A DNA stretch of 64,000 nt. Source: Pseudomonas sp. FP453. GTDB lineage: Bacteria; Pseudomonadota; Gammaproteobacteria; Pseudomonadales; Pseudomonadaceae. Both the position numbers and the translations under genes were made by a program. The DNA is taken from the NCBI RefSeq assembly GCF_030687495.1, contig NZ_CP117435.1, forward strand, positions 3,972,501 through 4,036,500, written 5' to 3'. Under the pieces are notes generated by a model. That model saw only the letters and a program-made list of their open reading frames with translations, searched no databases and was not told where the DNA came from. This document shows positions 1-8,516 of this stretch, piece by piece. Positions within the stretch are counted from its first letter, which is position 1. Each line of letters begins with the position of its first letter.

Positions 1-528
1 ATGGCGTGTAGGCCGCGCGGGCAACGAGTGGGCGCACAGGCGCAACAGGCGAATCATGATCAGCCGTGTAAGGCTGTCCAGGGCGGCGGCGCGCCCTGCG
101 CGCTCGGCGTTGATTTCACTGCACAGTTCTTCGAACAGCTGATCCAGCCCCTGGCTTTGCGCCGTCAGCGCCACACACGCGGCGCCTGAGGCGAGGCTGG
201 GGTCGGCTTCGATCAAGGCCCACACCAGTTGCTGGCGCACCGTCAGCACATGCCCATCGGCGTCCGCCTCGGTCACAAAGGCGTGAGGCACCGTGGGCGG
301 CGTGAGAAAAAACATCGGGCCCGATTCCACATACTGGCGGTCATCCAGATACACCCGCACCGCGCCGCTTTTCACGTAATGCACCTGGAAAAACCGGTCA
401 TGCCGATGCACGGGCATATTGCGCCCGAAAAAACCCGCCAGGTTGCCTAGCTTGTCGTAATGCACCTCGGCGTCGCTGTAACGCTGGTCGTAGACCTGCC
501 CGATGTTGATATTGGGGATCGGCTGCAC
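1..528 (-). CDS. hpaA: 4-hydroxyphenylacetate catabolism regulator HpaA, AraC family (partial)
   Basis: This is the N-terminal 176 codons of an AraC-type activator; the rest lies beyond the left edge. The start is read as GTG at 528 because AAGAGGG lies upstream on the minus strand and the frame then gives VQPIPNINIGQVYDQRY. The cupin-like sensor domain is clear, with HYDKLGNLAGFFGRNM and PVHRHDRFFQVHYV, which is the characteristic HpaA N-terminus. The DNA-binding helix-turn-helix would be C-terminal and is not in view. It is transcribed divergently from hpaG1 across a 128-bp AT-rich region. In enterobacteria HpaA activates the 4-hydroxyphenylacetate hydroxylase genes hpaBC, which are not in this window. 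The assignment is confident; the exact start is less so. Confidence 0.85.
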   Translation of the reverse strand, partial: MQPIPNINIGQVYDQRYSDAEVHYDKLGNLAGFFGRNMPVHRHDRFFQVHYVKSGAVRVYLDDRQYVESGPMFFLTPPTVPHAFVTEADADGHVLTVRQQLVWALIEADPSLASGAACVALTAQSQGLDQLFEELCSEINAERAGRAAALDSLTRLIMIRLLRLCAHSLPARPTRH

Positions 529-602
529 AGTGCCCTCTTCTTGTTGTTTTGATGCCGGTGGATTTTGCCATGCTTGACGGTAGTTAATATATTAATTATA
601 AC

Positions 603-619
603 GTTAACAACTTAACGAA
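603..619. promoter_or_regulatory. Candidate HpaR operator upstream of hpaG1
   Basis: The 17-mer GTTAACAACTTAACGAA lies 38 bp before hpaG1. It matches 15 of 17 bases with GTTAATAATTTAACGAA at 8336-8352, upstream of hpaR. A second AT palindrome, TTAATATATTAATTA, lies just before it at about 584-598. MarR-type HpaR in E. coli W represses both hpaG and itself, so a shared motif at these two promoters is what autoregulation would require. Binding is inferred. Confidence 0.6.
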
Positions 620-656
620 CTGCCTATGCTGCAGTCGCCACCGCCAGGAGAAACGC

Positions 657-1322
657 ATGAGCCGTACCCTGCATGATGTTGCCAGCGGCACCTTGTTCGG
701 CGTCGCGCTGAACTATCAGGGCCTGCTGGACCAGCATCTCGCCGCCTTCCAGCAGGCGCCCTACCAGAAACCGCCAGGCAAGCCGGTGTTGTTTATCAAG
801 ACCCCGAACACCCGCAACGAACATGGCGCAGCGGTACTGCACCCGCAGGGTGAACGCCTGCAACCGGGGCCGGCATTGGGCGTGGTGATCGGCGAGCGCG
901 CGAGCCGTGTGCGCGTGGAAAATGCCATGACCCATGTGGCGGGTTACGTCGTGGTCAACGAGTTCAGCCTGCCGGAAGACAGCTACTACCGCCCGGCCGT
1001 CAAAGCCAAATGCCGCGACGGTTTTTGCGTGCTCGGGCCGCACTTGATCCCGCGTGACCAGGTGCCCAACCCCCAGCAACTGAGCCTCAAGCTGTGGGTC
1101 AACGGCCAGCTGCGCCAAGAGAATTCCACCGCCAATTGGGTGCGCGACATCCCCCAACTGATCGCCGAGATCAGCGAGTTCATGACCCTGCACCCCGGCG
1201 ACGTGCTGATCACCGGCACCCCCGAAGGCCGTGTCGATGTGCAACCTGGCGACACGGTTGAAGTCGAGATCAGCGGCGTCGGCCGCCTGGTCAACCCCAT
1301 TCAAGCGGAGATCGCCCCATGA
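657..1322 (+). CDS. hpaG1: Homoprotocatechuate pathway isomerase/decarboxylase, subunit HpaG1
   Basis: This 221-residue protein of the fumarylacetoacetate-hydrolase fold is the N-terminal half of the enterobacterial two-domain HpaG (HpcE). With HpaG2 it decarboxylates 5-oxopent-3-ene-1,2,5-tricarboxylate and isomerises the product to 2-oxohept-3-enedioate in the cytoplasm. The start ATG follows AGGAG. Family signatures are NYQGLLDQH, VLFIKTPNT, GYVVVNEFSLPEDSYYRP, LKLWVNGQLRQE and LITGTPEGR near the C-terminus. It lacks the E-x-E metal-ligand pair that HpaG2 carries (ECELV), so catalysis probably rests on HpaG2 or on the complex. It overlaps hpaG2 by ATGA, indicating translational coupling in the first cistrons of the operon. 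Confidence 0.9.
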   Translation: MSRTLHDVASGTLFGVALNYQGLLDQHLAAFQQAPYQKPPGKPVLFIKTPNTRNEHGAAVLHPQGERLQPGPALGVVIGERASRVRVENAMTHVAGYVVVNEFSLPEDSYYRPAVKAKCRDGFCVLGPHLIPRDQVPNPQQLSLKLWVNGQLRQENSTANWVRDIPQLIAEISEFMTLHPGDVLITGTPEGRVDVQPGDTVEVEISGVGRLVNPIQAEIAP

Positions 1323-2089
1323 AACACGCCCGTATCCGTTTTGAAGGTGAAACCCACGCTGTGCAGGTCGAGGCCGATAATGGCGTGCGCCTGGGCGATG
1401 GCCGGCGGCTCGATGAACATCAGGTGGAGTGGCTGCCACCGGCCACCGGCACAATGTTCGCCCTCGGCCTGAACTACGCGGACCACGCCGCCGAACTGGC
1501 CTTCGCGCCACCCACCGAGCCCCTGGTCTTTATCAAGTCCGTCGGCACCTATACCGGCCACCGCCAGGTCACCTGGCGCCCGGACAACGTCGCGTACATG
1601 CACTACGAGTGCGAGCTGGTGGCCGTGATCGGCAAGACCGCGCGCAACGTCAAGCGCGCCGACGCCCTCGACTACGTGGCCGGCTACACGCTGTGCAACG
1701 ACTACGCGATCCGTGACTACCTGGAAAACTACTACCGCCCCAACCTGCGCGTTAAAAACCGCGATGCCACCACCCCGGTCGGCCCGTGGATCGTCGATGT
1801 GGCCGATGTGCCCGACCCCGCCAACCTGACGCTGCGCACCTGGGTCAATGGTGAGCTGCGCCAGGAAGGCAGCACCCGCGACATGATCTTCGATATCCCC
1901 TACCTCATCGAATACCTGTCCGGTTTCATGACCCTGCAACCCGGCGACATGATCGCCACCGGCACGCCCGAAGGCCTGGCCGATGTGGTACCGGGCGATG
2001 ACGTGGTGGTGGAAGTCGAAGGTGTGGGCCGTCTGGTCAACCGAATTGTCAGCGAGACCGAATTCTTCTGCGTGCGTAACGAGGCGTGA
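1319..2089 (+). CDS. hpaG2: Homoprotocatechuate pathway isomerase/decarboxylase, subunit HpaG2
   Basis: This 256-residue FAH-family protein corresponds to the C-terminal half of fused HpaG. It opens with a short beta domain (MKHARIRFEGETHAVQVE) and continues into the FAH core: LGLNYADHAAEL, VFIKSVGTYTGH, YECELVAVIGK with the metal-binding E-x-E, GYTLCNDYAIRDYLENYYRP, and TGTPEGLADV. It catalyses the decarboxylation and isomerisation after ring cleavage and dehydrogenation. It overlaps hpaG1 by 4 bp and ends next to the hpaE start. The split into two genes is the usual Pseudomonas arrangement, not a broken fusion, since both halves have complete termini and coupled starts. Confidence 0.9.
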   Translation: MKHARIRFEGETHAVQVEADNGVRLGDGRRLDEHQVEWLPPATGTMFALGLNYADHAAELAFAPPTEPLVFIKSVGTYTGHRQVTWRPDNVAYMHYECELVAVIGKTARNVKRADALDYVAGYTLCNDYAIRDYLENYYRPNLRVKNRDATTPVGPWIVDVADVPDPANLTLRTWVNGELRQEGSTRDMIFDIPYLIEYLSGFMTLQPGDMIATGTPEGLADVVPGDDVVVEVEGVGRLVNRIVSETEFFCVRNEA

Positions 2090-2094
2090 GCGAC

Positions 2095-3555
2095 ATGATC
2101 AAACACTGGATCAACGGCCGCGAGGTCGAAAGCAAAGACACCTTCACCAACTACAACCCGGCCACCGGCGAAGCCATCGGTGAAGTCGCCAGCGGCGGCG
2201 CAGCGGAAGTGGCGCAAGCCGTCGCAGCGGCCAAGGAAGCCTTCCCCAAGTGGGCCAGCACCCCGGCCAAGGAGCGCGCGCGCCTGATGCGCAAGCTCGG
2301 TGAGCTGATCGAACAGAACGTGCCCCACCTGGCCGAGCTGGAAACCCTCGACACCGGCCTGCCGATCCACCAGACCAGAAACGTACTGATCCCCCGCGCC
2401 TCGCACAACTTCGATTTCTTCGCCGAAGTCTGCACGCGCATGGACGGCCACACCTACCCGGTGGACGACCAGATGCTCAACTACACCCTCTACCAGCCGG
2501 TGGGCGTGTGCGCGCTGGTGTCGCCGTGGAACGTACCGTTCATGACCGCCACCTGGAAGACCGCGCCGTGCCTGGCACTGGGCAATACGGCGGTGCTGAA
2601 GATGTCGGAACTGTCGCCGCTGACCGCCAATGAATTGGGGCGCCTGGCGGTGGAAGCGGGGATTCCCGACGGTGTGCTCAATGTGATCCAGGGCTACGGC
2701 GCCACCGCCGGCGATGCGCTGGTACGCCACCCTGACGTGCGTGCGATTTCCTTCACCGGCGGCACCGCCACCGGCAAGAAAATCATGCAGACCGCCGGCC
2801 TGAAAAAGTACTCGATGGAACTGGGCGGCAAGTCGCCGGTGCTGATTTTCGAAGATGCCGATCTGCAGCGCGCCCTCGACGCCGCCCTGTTCACCATTTT
2901 CTCCCTGAATGGCGAACGCTGCACCGCCGGCAGCCGGATCTTCATCCAGGAAAGCATCTACCCGCAGTTTGTCGCCGAGTTCGCCGCCCGCGCCAAGCGC
3001 TTGATCGTGGGCGACCCGCAGGACCCGAACACCCAGGTCGGCTCGATGATCACCCAGGCGCACTATGACAAGGTCACCGGCTACATCAAGATCGGCCTCG
3101 AAGAAGGCGCCACCCTGCTCGCCGGCGGCCTGGAGCGCCCAGCCAACCTGCCGGCGCATTTGAGCCGCGGCCAGTTCATCCAGCCAACGGTGTTTGCCGA
3201 TGTAAACAACACGATGCGCATCGCCCAGGAAGAAATCTTCGGCCCGGTGGTGTGCCTGATCCCGTTCAAGGATGAAGCCGAGGCCTTGCAGTTGGCCAAC
3301 GACACCGAGTACGGCCTGGCGTCCTATATCTGGACCCAGGACATTGGCAAGGCCCACCGCCTGGCGTACGGGATTGAAGCTGGCATGGTATTTATCAACA
3401 GCCAGAACGTGCGTGACCTACGCCAGCCATTCGGCGGCGTGAAAGGCTCCGGCACCGGGCGTGAAGGCGGCCAGTACAGCTTTGAAGTGTTTGCCGAGAT
3501 CAAGAACGTGTGCATTTCCATGGGCAGCCATCACATTCCGCGCTGGGGTGTGTAG
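2095..3555 (+). CDS. hpaE: 5-carboxymethyl-2-hydroxymuconate semialdehyde dehydrogenase
   Basis: This NAD-dependent aldehyde dehydrogenase of 486 residues oxidises the semialdehyde made by HpaD. The start at ATG 2095 is preferred over GTG 2086 because GAGG at 2081-2084 is 10 nt from the ATG but only 1 nt from the GTG. The GTG overlaps the hpaG2 stop and would add three residues. The catalytic base lies in MELGGKSPVL (Glu near 242) and the nucleophile in NGERCTAGSR (Cys near 276). ALPWNVPF-type (SPWNVPF), SFTGGTATGK and EEIFGPVV motifs are present. The length fits HpaE of enterics (about 488). It is embedded in the hpa operon between hpaG2 and hpaD. Confidence 0.93.
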   Translation: MIKHWINGREVESKDTFTNYNPATGEAIGEVASGGAAEVAQAVAAAKEAFPKWASTPAKERARLMRKLGELIEQNVPHLAELETLDTGLPIHQTRNVLIPRASHNFDFFAEVCTRMDGHTYPVDDQMLNYTLYQPVGVCALVSPWNVPFMTATWKTAPCLALGNTAVLKMSELSPLTANELGRLAVEAGIPDGVLNVIQGYGATAGDALVRHPDVRAISFTGGTATGKKIMQTAGLKKYSMELGGKSPVLIFEDADLQRALDAALFTIFSLNGERCTAGSRIFIQESIYPQFVAEFAARAKRLIVGDPQDPNTQVGSMITQAHYDKVTGYIKIGLEEGATLLAGGLERPANLPAHLSRGQFIQPTVFADVNNTMRIAQEEIFGPVVCLIPFKDEAEALQLANDTEYGLASYIWTQDIGKAHRLAYGIEAGMVFINSQNVRDLRQPFGGVKGSGTGREGGQYSFEVFAEIKNVCISMGSHHIPRWGV

Positions 3556-3604
3556 CACCCAATACGGCACGCTCCAACAAGAATAAATACTCAGGAGAAT
3601 CATC

Positions 3605-4462
3605 ATGGGCGAAGTGGTCCTGGCAGCGAAGATCTGCCACGTACCGTCGATGTACTTGTCGGAACTGCCCGGCAAGCATCATGGCTGTCGCGAAGCGGCG
3701 ATTGCCGGCCACAAGGAGATCGGCCGGCGCGCGCGGGCGTTGGGGGCCGATACGGCCGTGGTGTTCGACGTGCACTGGCTGGTCAACAGCGGCTATCACA
3801 TCAACTGCGGCGAACAATTCCAGGGCACCTACACCAGCAATGAGCTGCCGCACTTCATCAAGAACATGGACTACGCCTACCCCGGCTGCCCCGAACTGGG
3901 CCAATTGATCGCCGCCGAGGCCAACCTGGCGGGCGTGCGCAGCATGGCCCACGACATCCCGAGCCTGGAGCTTGAATACGGCACGCTGGTGCCCATGCGC
4001 TACATGCACATGGACGTGCCGGAAGAACAGAAATTCAAGGTCATTTCCATCGCCGCGTGGTGCGCCTGGCATCGCCTGGAGGACAGCTTCGCATTCGGCG
4101 CCGCCGTGCGCCGCGCCATCGAAAAGAGCGAGCGCAAGGTGCTGGTGCTGGCGTCCGGGTCGCTGTCCCATCGTTTCTCGGACGACCGCGAAGCCGAGGC
4201 GAATATTCACCACTGGACACGCGAGTTCGACAAGCAGATGGACCTGCACGTGGTGGACATGTGGCAGCAAGGCCGCTTCAAGGAGTTCTGCGCAATGCTG
4301 CCGGATTACGCCGAACACTGCTTCGGCGAAGGCAAGATGCACGACACCGCGATGCTCCTCGGGCTGTTGGGCGGACCGGACTATGCCCAGCCGGCCGAGA
4401 TCATCACGCCGCCCTTTGGCAGCTCGGGCACTGGCCAGATCAACGCGATTTTCCCGCTGTAG
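3605..4462 (+). CDS. hpaD: 3,4-dihydroxyphenylacetate 2,3-dioxygenase
   Basis: This extradiol ring-cleavage enzyme has 285 residues and belongs to the class III (LigB-type) Fe(II) superfamily. It opens homoprotocatechuate to 5-carboxymethyl-2-hydroxymuconate semialdehyde. The N-terminus ICHVPSMYLSELPGKHHG carries the first metal-ligand His. VFDVHWLVNSGYH supplies the second His region, and LVLASGSLSHRF is the catalytic-His region near the middle. AGGAGAATCATC precedes the ATG. The 49-bp gap after hpaE is the longest inside the first part of the operon, with no terminator-like hairpin. The family is distinct from the type I extradiol HpaD of some Gram-positives. Confidence 0.93.
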   Translation: MGEVVLAAKICHVPSMYLSELPGKHHGCREAAIAGHKEIGRRARALGADTAVVFDVHWLVNSGYHINCGEQFQGTYTSNELPHFIKNMDYAYPGCPELGQLIAAEANLAGVRSMAHDIPSLELEYGTLVPMRYMHMDVPEEQKFKVISIAAWCAWHRLEDSFAFGAAVRRAIEKSERKVLVLASGSLSHRFSDDREAEANIHHWTREFDKQMDLHVVDMWQQGRFKEFCAMLPDYAEHCFGEGKMHDTAMLLGLLGGPDYAQPAEIITPPFGSSGTGQINAIFPL

Positions 4463-4477
4463 AACTGGGAGAAACCC

Positions 4478-4870
4478 ATGCCGCACTTTATCGCCGAGTA
4501 CACCGACAACATCGAACAACAGGCCGACCTGCCCGGCCTGTTTGAACAGGTCCACCGCGTGCTGGGGGACAGTGGCGTGTTCCCCCTCGGCGGCATCCGC
4601 AGCCGGGGCGTGCGCCTGGACACCTGGCGCATGGCCGACGGCAAGCACGACTATGCCTTTGTGCACATGACCCTCAAGGTCGGCCATGGCCGCGACCTGG
4701 CTACGCGCCAGGCAGTGGCCGAGACCGTGTTCGCGCTGATCACTGCGCACTTCGCCGAGCTGCAAGCACAGCGCTTGCTCGCGCTGTCATTCGAAATGAT
4801 CGAGTTGCACCCGCAGCTCAACTTCAAGCAGAACAACGTGCATGCATTCCTGAACAACCCGGCGGGCTGA
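4478..4870 (+). CDS. hpaF: 5-carboxymethyl-2-hydroxymuconate delta-isomerase
   Basis: This small tautomerase-superfamily enzyme (130 residues) has the catalytic Pro right after the initiator Met (MPHFIAEYTDNIEQQ). It isomerises 5-carboxymethyl-2-hydroxymuconate to 5-oxopent-3-ene-1,2,5-tricarboxylate, the substrate of HpaG. The C-terminal stretch LHPQLNFKQNNVHAFL is a strong HpaF signature. GGGAGAAACCC precedes the start. It lies 15 bp after hpaD and 46 bp before hpaX in the same operon. Confidence 0.92.
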   Translation: MPHFIAEYTDNIEQQADLPGLFEQVHRVLGDSGVFPLGGIRSRGVRLDTWRMADGKHDYAFVHMTLKVGHGRDLATRQAVAETVFALITAHFAELQAQRLLALSFEMIELHPQLNFKQNNVHAFLNNPAG

Positions 4871-4916
4871 ACCCTGCCGACTCCCTCACGGCCACTCAGA
4901 CAAAAAGTACAACATC

Positions 4917-6221
4917 ATGAGCACAGCCCACTCCACTGCCCGCCTCGCGCTGGCTGAGCACGACCGCACCCATCGTTTAGTGACGTGGCGCCTGATGCCG
5001 CTGTTGCTGGTGTGTTACTTGTTCGCCCACCTGGACCGTATCAACATCGGCTTCGCGAAGATGCAGATGAGCAGCGACCTGCACTTCAGTGACACGGTCT
5101 ACGGTTTCGGCGCCGGGTTGTTTTTCATCGCCTACGCGCTGTTCGGCGTGCCCAGCAACATGGCGCTGGATCGCGTCGGGCCGAGGCGCTGGATCGCCAG
5201 CCTGATGGTGGTGTGGGGCCTGTTGTCCACCGCCATGCTCTGGGTGGAAAGCGCCCGTGGCTTCTATGTGCTGCGCTTTTTGCTGGGGGTGGCCGAGGCG
5301 GGGTTTTTCCCCGGAATCCTGGTCTATCTCAACCGCTGGTACCCGGCGCGCCGGCGGGCCCAGGTCACCGCGCTGTTCGCCATCGCCGTGCCCATGGCCG
5401 GCGTGCTCGGCGGGCCGTTGTCCGGGGCGATCCTGGAGCACTTCCAGGCCGTAGGCGGGATGCGCGGCTGGCAATGGATGTTTCTGATCGAAGGCGCGCC
5501 CGTGGTGCTGCTAGGGCTGGTGGTGCTCAAGTGGCTGCCGGACGGTTTCGACAGCGTGCACTGGCTCAGCGCCGAACAGAAACAGCAGCTGCACGCACAA
5601 CTGCGCAGCGAAGAACAACGCAAGACCATCACCTCGTTCGGCGGCATCCTGCGCGACCCCCAGGTGTGGTTGCTGGTGGCGGTGTATTTTGCGGTGATGC
5701 TGGCGGTGAACACCCTGGCGTTCTGGATGCCCACCCTGATCCACGGCGCCGGCATCGGCCGCGACAGTCAGGTCGGCCTGCTCAGTGCCTTGCCGTACCT
5801 GGCCGGCTGCTTCTTTATGATCGCCTGCGGGCGTTCGTCCGACCGCCATCGCGAACGCCGCTGGCACCTGTGCGTGCCACTGCTGATGGCCGCCGTCGGC
5901 ATCGCCGTGGCGGGCCTGGCACCGGGCAATGCGCTGCTGGTGATGAGCGGGCTGGTCGTCGCCGGCATGGGCGCCAGCGCCGCCCTGCCGATGTTCTGGC
6001 AACTGCCCCCGGCGTTCCTCTCCAACACCACCCAGGCTGCCGGCATCGCCATGATCAGCTCCTTTGGCAGCATCGCCGCGTTTCTCGCACCGTACCTGAT
6101 CGGCTGGATGCGTGACGCCACCCAGAGCGCCAGCCTGGCCCTCTACGTACTCGCCTTGTTTATCGCCCTCGGCGGCCTGCTGGTGCTGCGCACCCACGCT
6201 GCCATCGTCAACCCACACTAG
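4917..6221 (+). CDS. hpaX: 4-hydroxyphenylacetate permease, MFS (ACS family)
   Basis: This inner-membrane major-facilitator protein has 434 residues and about 12 predicted helices. The anion:cation symporter family signature is visible as [15 protein letters not shown] in the first helix-loop, followed by [15 protein letters not shown] and [17 protein letters not shown] long polar central loop around [13 protein letters not shown] separates the two six-helix halves. It imports 4-hydroxyphenylacetate and related compounds by proton symport. The position inside the hpa operon makes HpaX the natural assignment; other ACS carriers would look alike without this context. Confidence 0.88.
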   Translation: MSTAHSTARLALAEHDRTHRLVTWRLMPLLLVCYLFAHLDRINIGFAKMQMSSDLHFSDTVYGFGAGLFFIAYALFGVPSNMALDRVGPRRWIASLMVVWGLLSTAMLWVESARGFYVLRFLLGVAEAGFFPGILVYLNRWYPARRRAQVTALFAIAVPMAGVLGGPLSGAILEHFQAVGGMRGWQWMFLIEGAPVVLLGLVVLKWLPDGFDSVHWLSAEQKQQLHAQLRSEEQRKTITSFGGILRDPQVWLLVAVYFAVMLAVNTLAFWMPTLIHGAGIGRDSQVGLLSALPYLAGCFFMIACGRSSDRHRERRWHLCVPLLMAAVGIAVAGLAPGNALLVMSGLVVAGMGASAALPMFWQLPPAFLSNTTQAAGIAMISSFGSIAAFLAPYLIGWMRDATQSASLALYVLALFIALGGLLVLRTHAAIVNPH

Positions 6222-6232
6222 AGACCGTTGCC

Positions 6233-7036
6233 ATGCTTGACGCCCAGCAAATCCTCGCCGCTGCCGCCCAACTGGACCGCGCCGAACGCAGCCGCGCACA
6301 GGTGCGCCAGTTTTCCCTCGACTACCCGGACATGACCGTTGAAGACGCCTACGCCATCCAGCGCGCCTGGGTCGCGCAGAAGATCAAGGACGGACGCACG
6401 CTGAAGGGCCACAAGATCGGCCTGACGTCGCGGGCCATGCAGGTCTCGTCGAACATCAGCGAACCCGACTACGGTGCGCTGCTCGATGACATGTTTTTCG
6501 ACGAGGGCAGCGATATTCCCTTCGCCCGCTTCATCGTGCCACGGGTGGAAGTGGAGCTGGCGTTTGTCCTCGGCAAACCCCTCAAGGGCCCGAACTGCAC
6601 GGTATTCGATGTACTCGACGCAACCGAATGGGTGATCCCGGCGCTGGAGATCATCGACGCGCGCATCCAGCAGATCGACCCGCAGACCCAGGCCACGCGC
6701 AAGGTCTTCGACACTATCTCCGACAACGCCGCCAACGCCGGTGTGGTGCTCGGCGGCCGTGCCGTACGGCCCACCGAGATCGATCTGCGCAAAGTGCCTG
6801 CAGTGCTCTACCGCAACGGTGTGATCGAAGAATCCGGAGTGTCCGCCGCCGTGCTCAACCACCCGGCCAAGGGCGTGGCCTGGCTGGCGAACAAACTGGC
6901 GCCCTATGACGTGACCTTGCTGGCGGGACAAATCATTCTCGGTGGCTCGTTTACCCGCCCTGTGGCGGCCCATCCCGGTGACACCTTCCATGTCGATTAC
7001 GACATGCTGGGATCGATTGCCTGCCGCTTCGTCTGA
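6233..7036 (+). CDS. hpaH: 2-oxo-hept-4-ene-1,7-dioate hydratase
   Basis: This 267-residue hydratase of the FAH/MhpD type adds water to 2-oxohept-4-ene-1,7-dioate to give 4-hydroxy-2-oxoheptanedioate. Recognisable stretches are [41 protein letters not shown] (E-x-E metal ligands) and the C-terminal [10 protein letters not shown]. It starts 11 bp after hpaX and ends 16 bp before hpaI, consistent with a single transcript. Confidence 0.92.
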   Translation: MLDAQQILAAAAQLDRAERSRAQVRQFSLDYPDMTVEDAYAIQRAWVAQKIKDGRTLKGHKIGLTSRAMQVSSNISEPDYGALLDDMFFDEGSDIPFARFIVPRVEVELAFVLGKPLKGPNCTVFDVLDATEWVIPALEIIDARIQQIDPQTQATRKVFDTISDNAANAGVVLGGRAVRPTEIDLRKVPAVLYRNGVIEESGVSAAVLNHPAKGVAWLANKLAPYDVTLLAGQIILGGSFTRPVAAHPGDTFHVDYDMLGSIACRFV

Positions 7037-7052
7037 ACCCTGGAGGATTGTC

Positions 7053-7853
7053 ATGGACCTGCCCGTCAACCGCTTCAAACAACGCCTGCACCAAGGCGAC
7101 GTGCAAATCGGCCTGTGGCTCGGCCTCGCCGACGCCTACTGCGCCGAACTGGCCGCCAATGCCGGCTTCGACTGGCTGTTGATCGACGGCGAACACGCCC
7201 CCAACCACCTGCACGGCATGCTCGGCCAGTTGCAGGCGGTGGCGCCCTACCCCAGCCAGGCGCTGATTCGCCCGGTGATCGGCGACAGTGCGCGGATCAA
7301 GCAACTGCTCGACATCGGCGCCCAGACGCTGCTGGTGCCCATGGTCGAAAGCGCCGCCCAGGCCCGCGAACTGGTGCGCGCCATGCGCTACCCACCCCAC
7401 GGCATTCGCGGGGTGGGCAGCGCCCTGGCGCGAGCGTCACGCTGGAACAGCATCGCGGGTTATCTCGATCAAGCGGATGAGCAGATGTGCCTGTTGGTGC
7501 AGATCGAGAACCTTCCAGGCCTGGCGAACCTGGGTGAGATTGCCGCCGTGGAGGGTGTGGACGGGGTGTTCATTGGGCCCGCAGATCTGAGCGCGTCGAT
7601 GGGGCACCGGGGTAACCCGGGGCATCCGGATGTGCAGGCGGCGATTGAAGACGCCATCGGGCGCATCGTGCAATCGGGCAAGGCGGCGGGCATTCTCAGT
7701 GCGGATGAGCGCCTGGCGCGGCGCTATATCGAATTGGGTGCGACGTTTGTGGCGGTGGGCGTAGACACCACGGTGTTGATGCGCGGGCTGCAGGCACTGG
7801 CGGGGACATTCAAAGGCATTCCCACGCCAGTCAATGCCGGCGGCGTCTACTGA
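7053..7853 (+). CDS. hpaI: 4-hydroxy-2-oxoheptanedioate aldolase
   Basis: This class II pyruvate aldolase (266 residues, HpcH/HpaI family) performs the last step, releasing pyruvate and succinate semialdehyde. The start ATG at 7053 follows TGGAGGATTGTC; an upstream in-frame extension would overlap hpaH and lacks family similarity. Motifs are [10 protein letters not shown] (metal-binding Glu and His), [21 protein letters not shown] and [17 protein letters not shown] (metal-binding region). It is the last gene of the operon, and hpaR converges on it 28 bp downstream. Confidence 0.93.
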   Translation: MDLPVNRFKQRLHQGDVQIGLWLGLADAYCAELAANAGFDWLLIDGEHAPNHLHGMLGQLQAVAPYPSQALIRPVIGDSARIKQLLDIGAQTLLVPMVESAAQARELVRAMRYPPHGIRGVGSALARASRWNSIAGYLDQADEQMCLLVQIENLPGLANLGEIAAVEGVDGVFIGPADLSASMGHRGNPGHPDVQAAIEDAIGRIVQSGKAAGILSADERLARRYIELGATFVAVGVDTTVLMRGLQALAGTFKGIPTPVNAGGVY

Positions 7854-7881
7854 GATCCCCTGTGGGGAGTCAGGTGTTGAT

Positions 7882-8325
7882 TCAGCGCTTGAGGTTGATG
7901 TTCTTCAAGTCATCCAGCAAGCCCAGCAGGGTCTGCAACTTCTCTTCGCCGAACTGATCCTGCAAACGCTGGTAGTTGGCCTCCATGCAATGGCGCATGG
8001 ACTCGAAACTCGCCCTGCCCTTGTCGGCCAGCGTCACCAGCACCCGCCGCTGGTCTTGCTCGGCCTTGCGCCGGTGCACCATGCCGGCGCTTTCCATGCG
8101 CACCAGCACGCCGGTCATGCTCGGCTTGAGGATGCAGGCCAGTTCCGCCAACTGGTAAATCTCCAGCTCACCGTGCTGTTCAAGGATGCGGATGATCCGC
8201 CATTGCTGTTCGGTCAGGCCGTGTTCATTCAAGGACGGGCGAAAGAAACTCATGGCCGCTTCGCGGGCTTGCAACAGGGTCAAGGTCAAGGATTGGCGAG
8301 GTTTGAGCATAGGGATCAGGGTCAC
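7882..8325 (-). CDS. hpaR: Homoprotocatechuate degradation repressor HpaR, MarR family
   Basis: This winged-helix MarR regulator has 147 residues. Its N-terminus (LKPRQSLTLTLLQAREAAMSFFRP) and recognition region (LTEQQWRIIRILEQHGE, LACILKPSMTGVLVRM) match HpaR/HpcR proteins. In E. coli W, HpaR represses the meta-cleavage operon and itself, and is released by aromatic inducers. A candidate operator lies 11 bp upstream of its start and is almost the same as the one before hpaG1. It converges on hpaI. Confidence 0.92.
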   Translation of the reverse strand: MTLIPMLKPRQSLTLTLLQAREAAMSFFRPSLNEHGLTEQQWRIIRILEQHGELEIYQLAELACILKPSMTGVLVRMESAGMVHRRKAEQDQRRVLVTLADKGRASFESMRHCMEANYQRLQDQFGEEKLQTLLGLLDDLKNINLKR

Positions 8326-8335
8326 GGGGGATTTA

Positions 8336-8352
8336 GTTAATAATTTAACGAA
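8336..8352. promoter_or_regulatory. Candidate HpaR operator upstream of hpaR
   Basis: GTTAATAATTTAACGAA differs at only two positions from the 17-mer upstream of hpaG1 at 603-619. Both are AT islands in GC-rich flanks. The position immediately upstream of hpaR fits autorepression. It also faces the divergent oxidoreductase operon 165 bp away, so HpaR could influence that promoter too. Confidence 0.58.
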
Positions 8353-8516
8353 ACTCTAGCATTCCCGGCCTTCGAGCGCGCTATAACTTGTTGATCGCGC
8401 CGCCCATGGCGCCCTGAATCAAAAGCCTGGGCACGCAGGATCAAGACTTCCACCCCGTCAGGGCCCTTAATGGAGGCATCCGCTTTAGAGCCTTCCTTCA
8501 CCTTTCAGGCTGCGCC

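Noticed and set aside
657..2089. hpaG as a single gene broken in two
   Set aside because: Both halves have proper starts, ribosome sites and a 4-bp ATGA overlap, so this is the normal two-gene form.
1900..3357. Long open frame antisense to hpaG2 and hpaE
   Set aside because: It mirrors strongly biased codons of the sense genes, has no ribosome site and shows no family motif. The same applies to long antisense frames across 36781-38349, 43891-45906 and 52013-53944.
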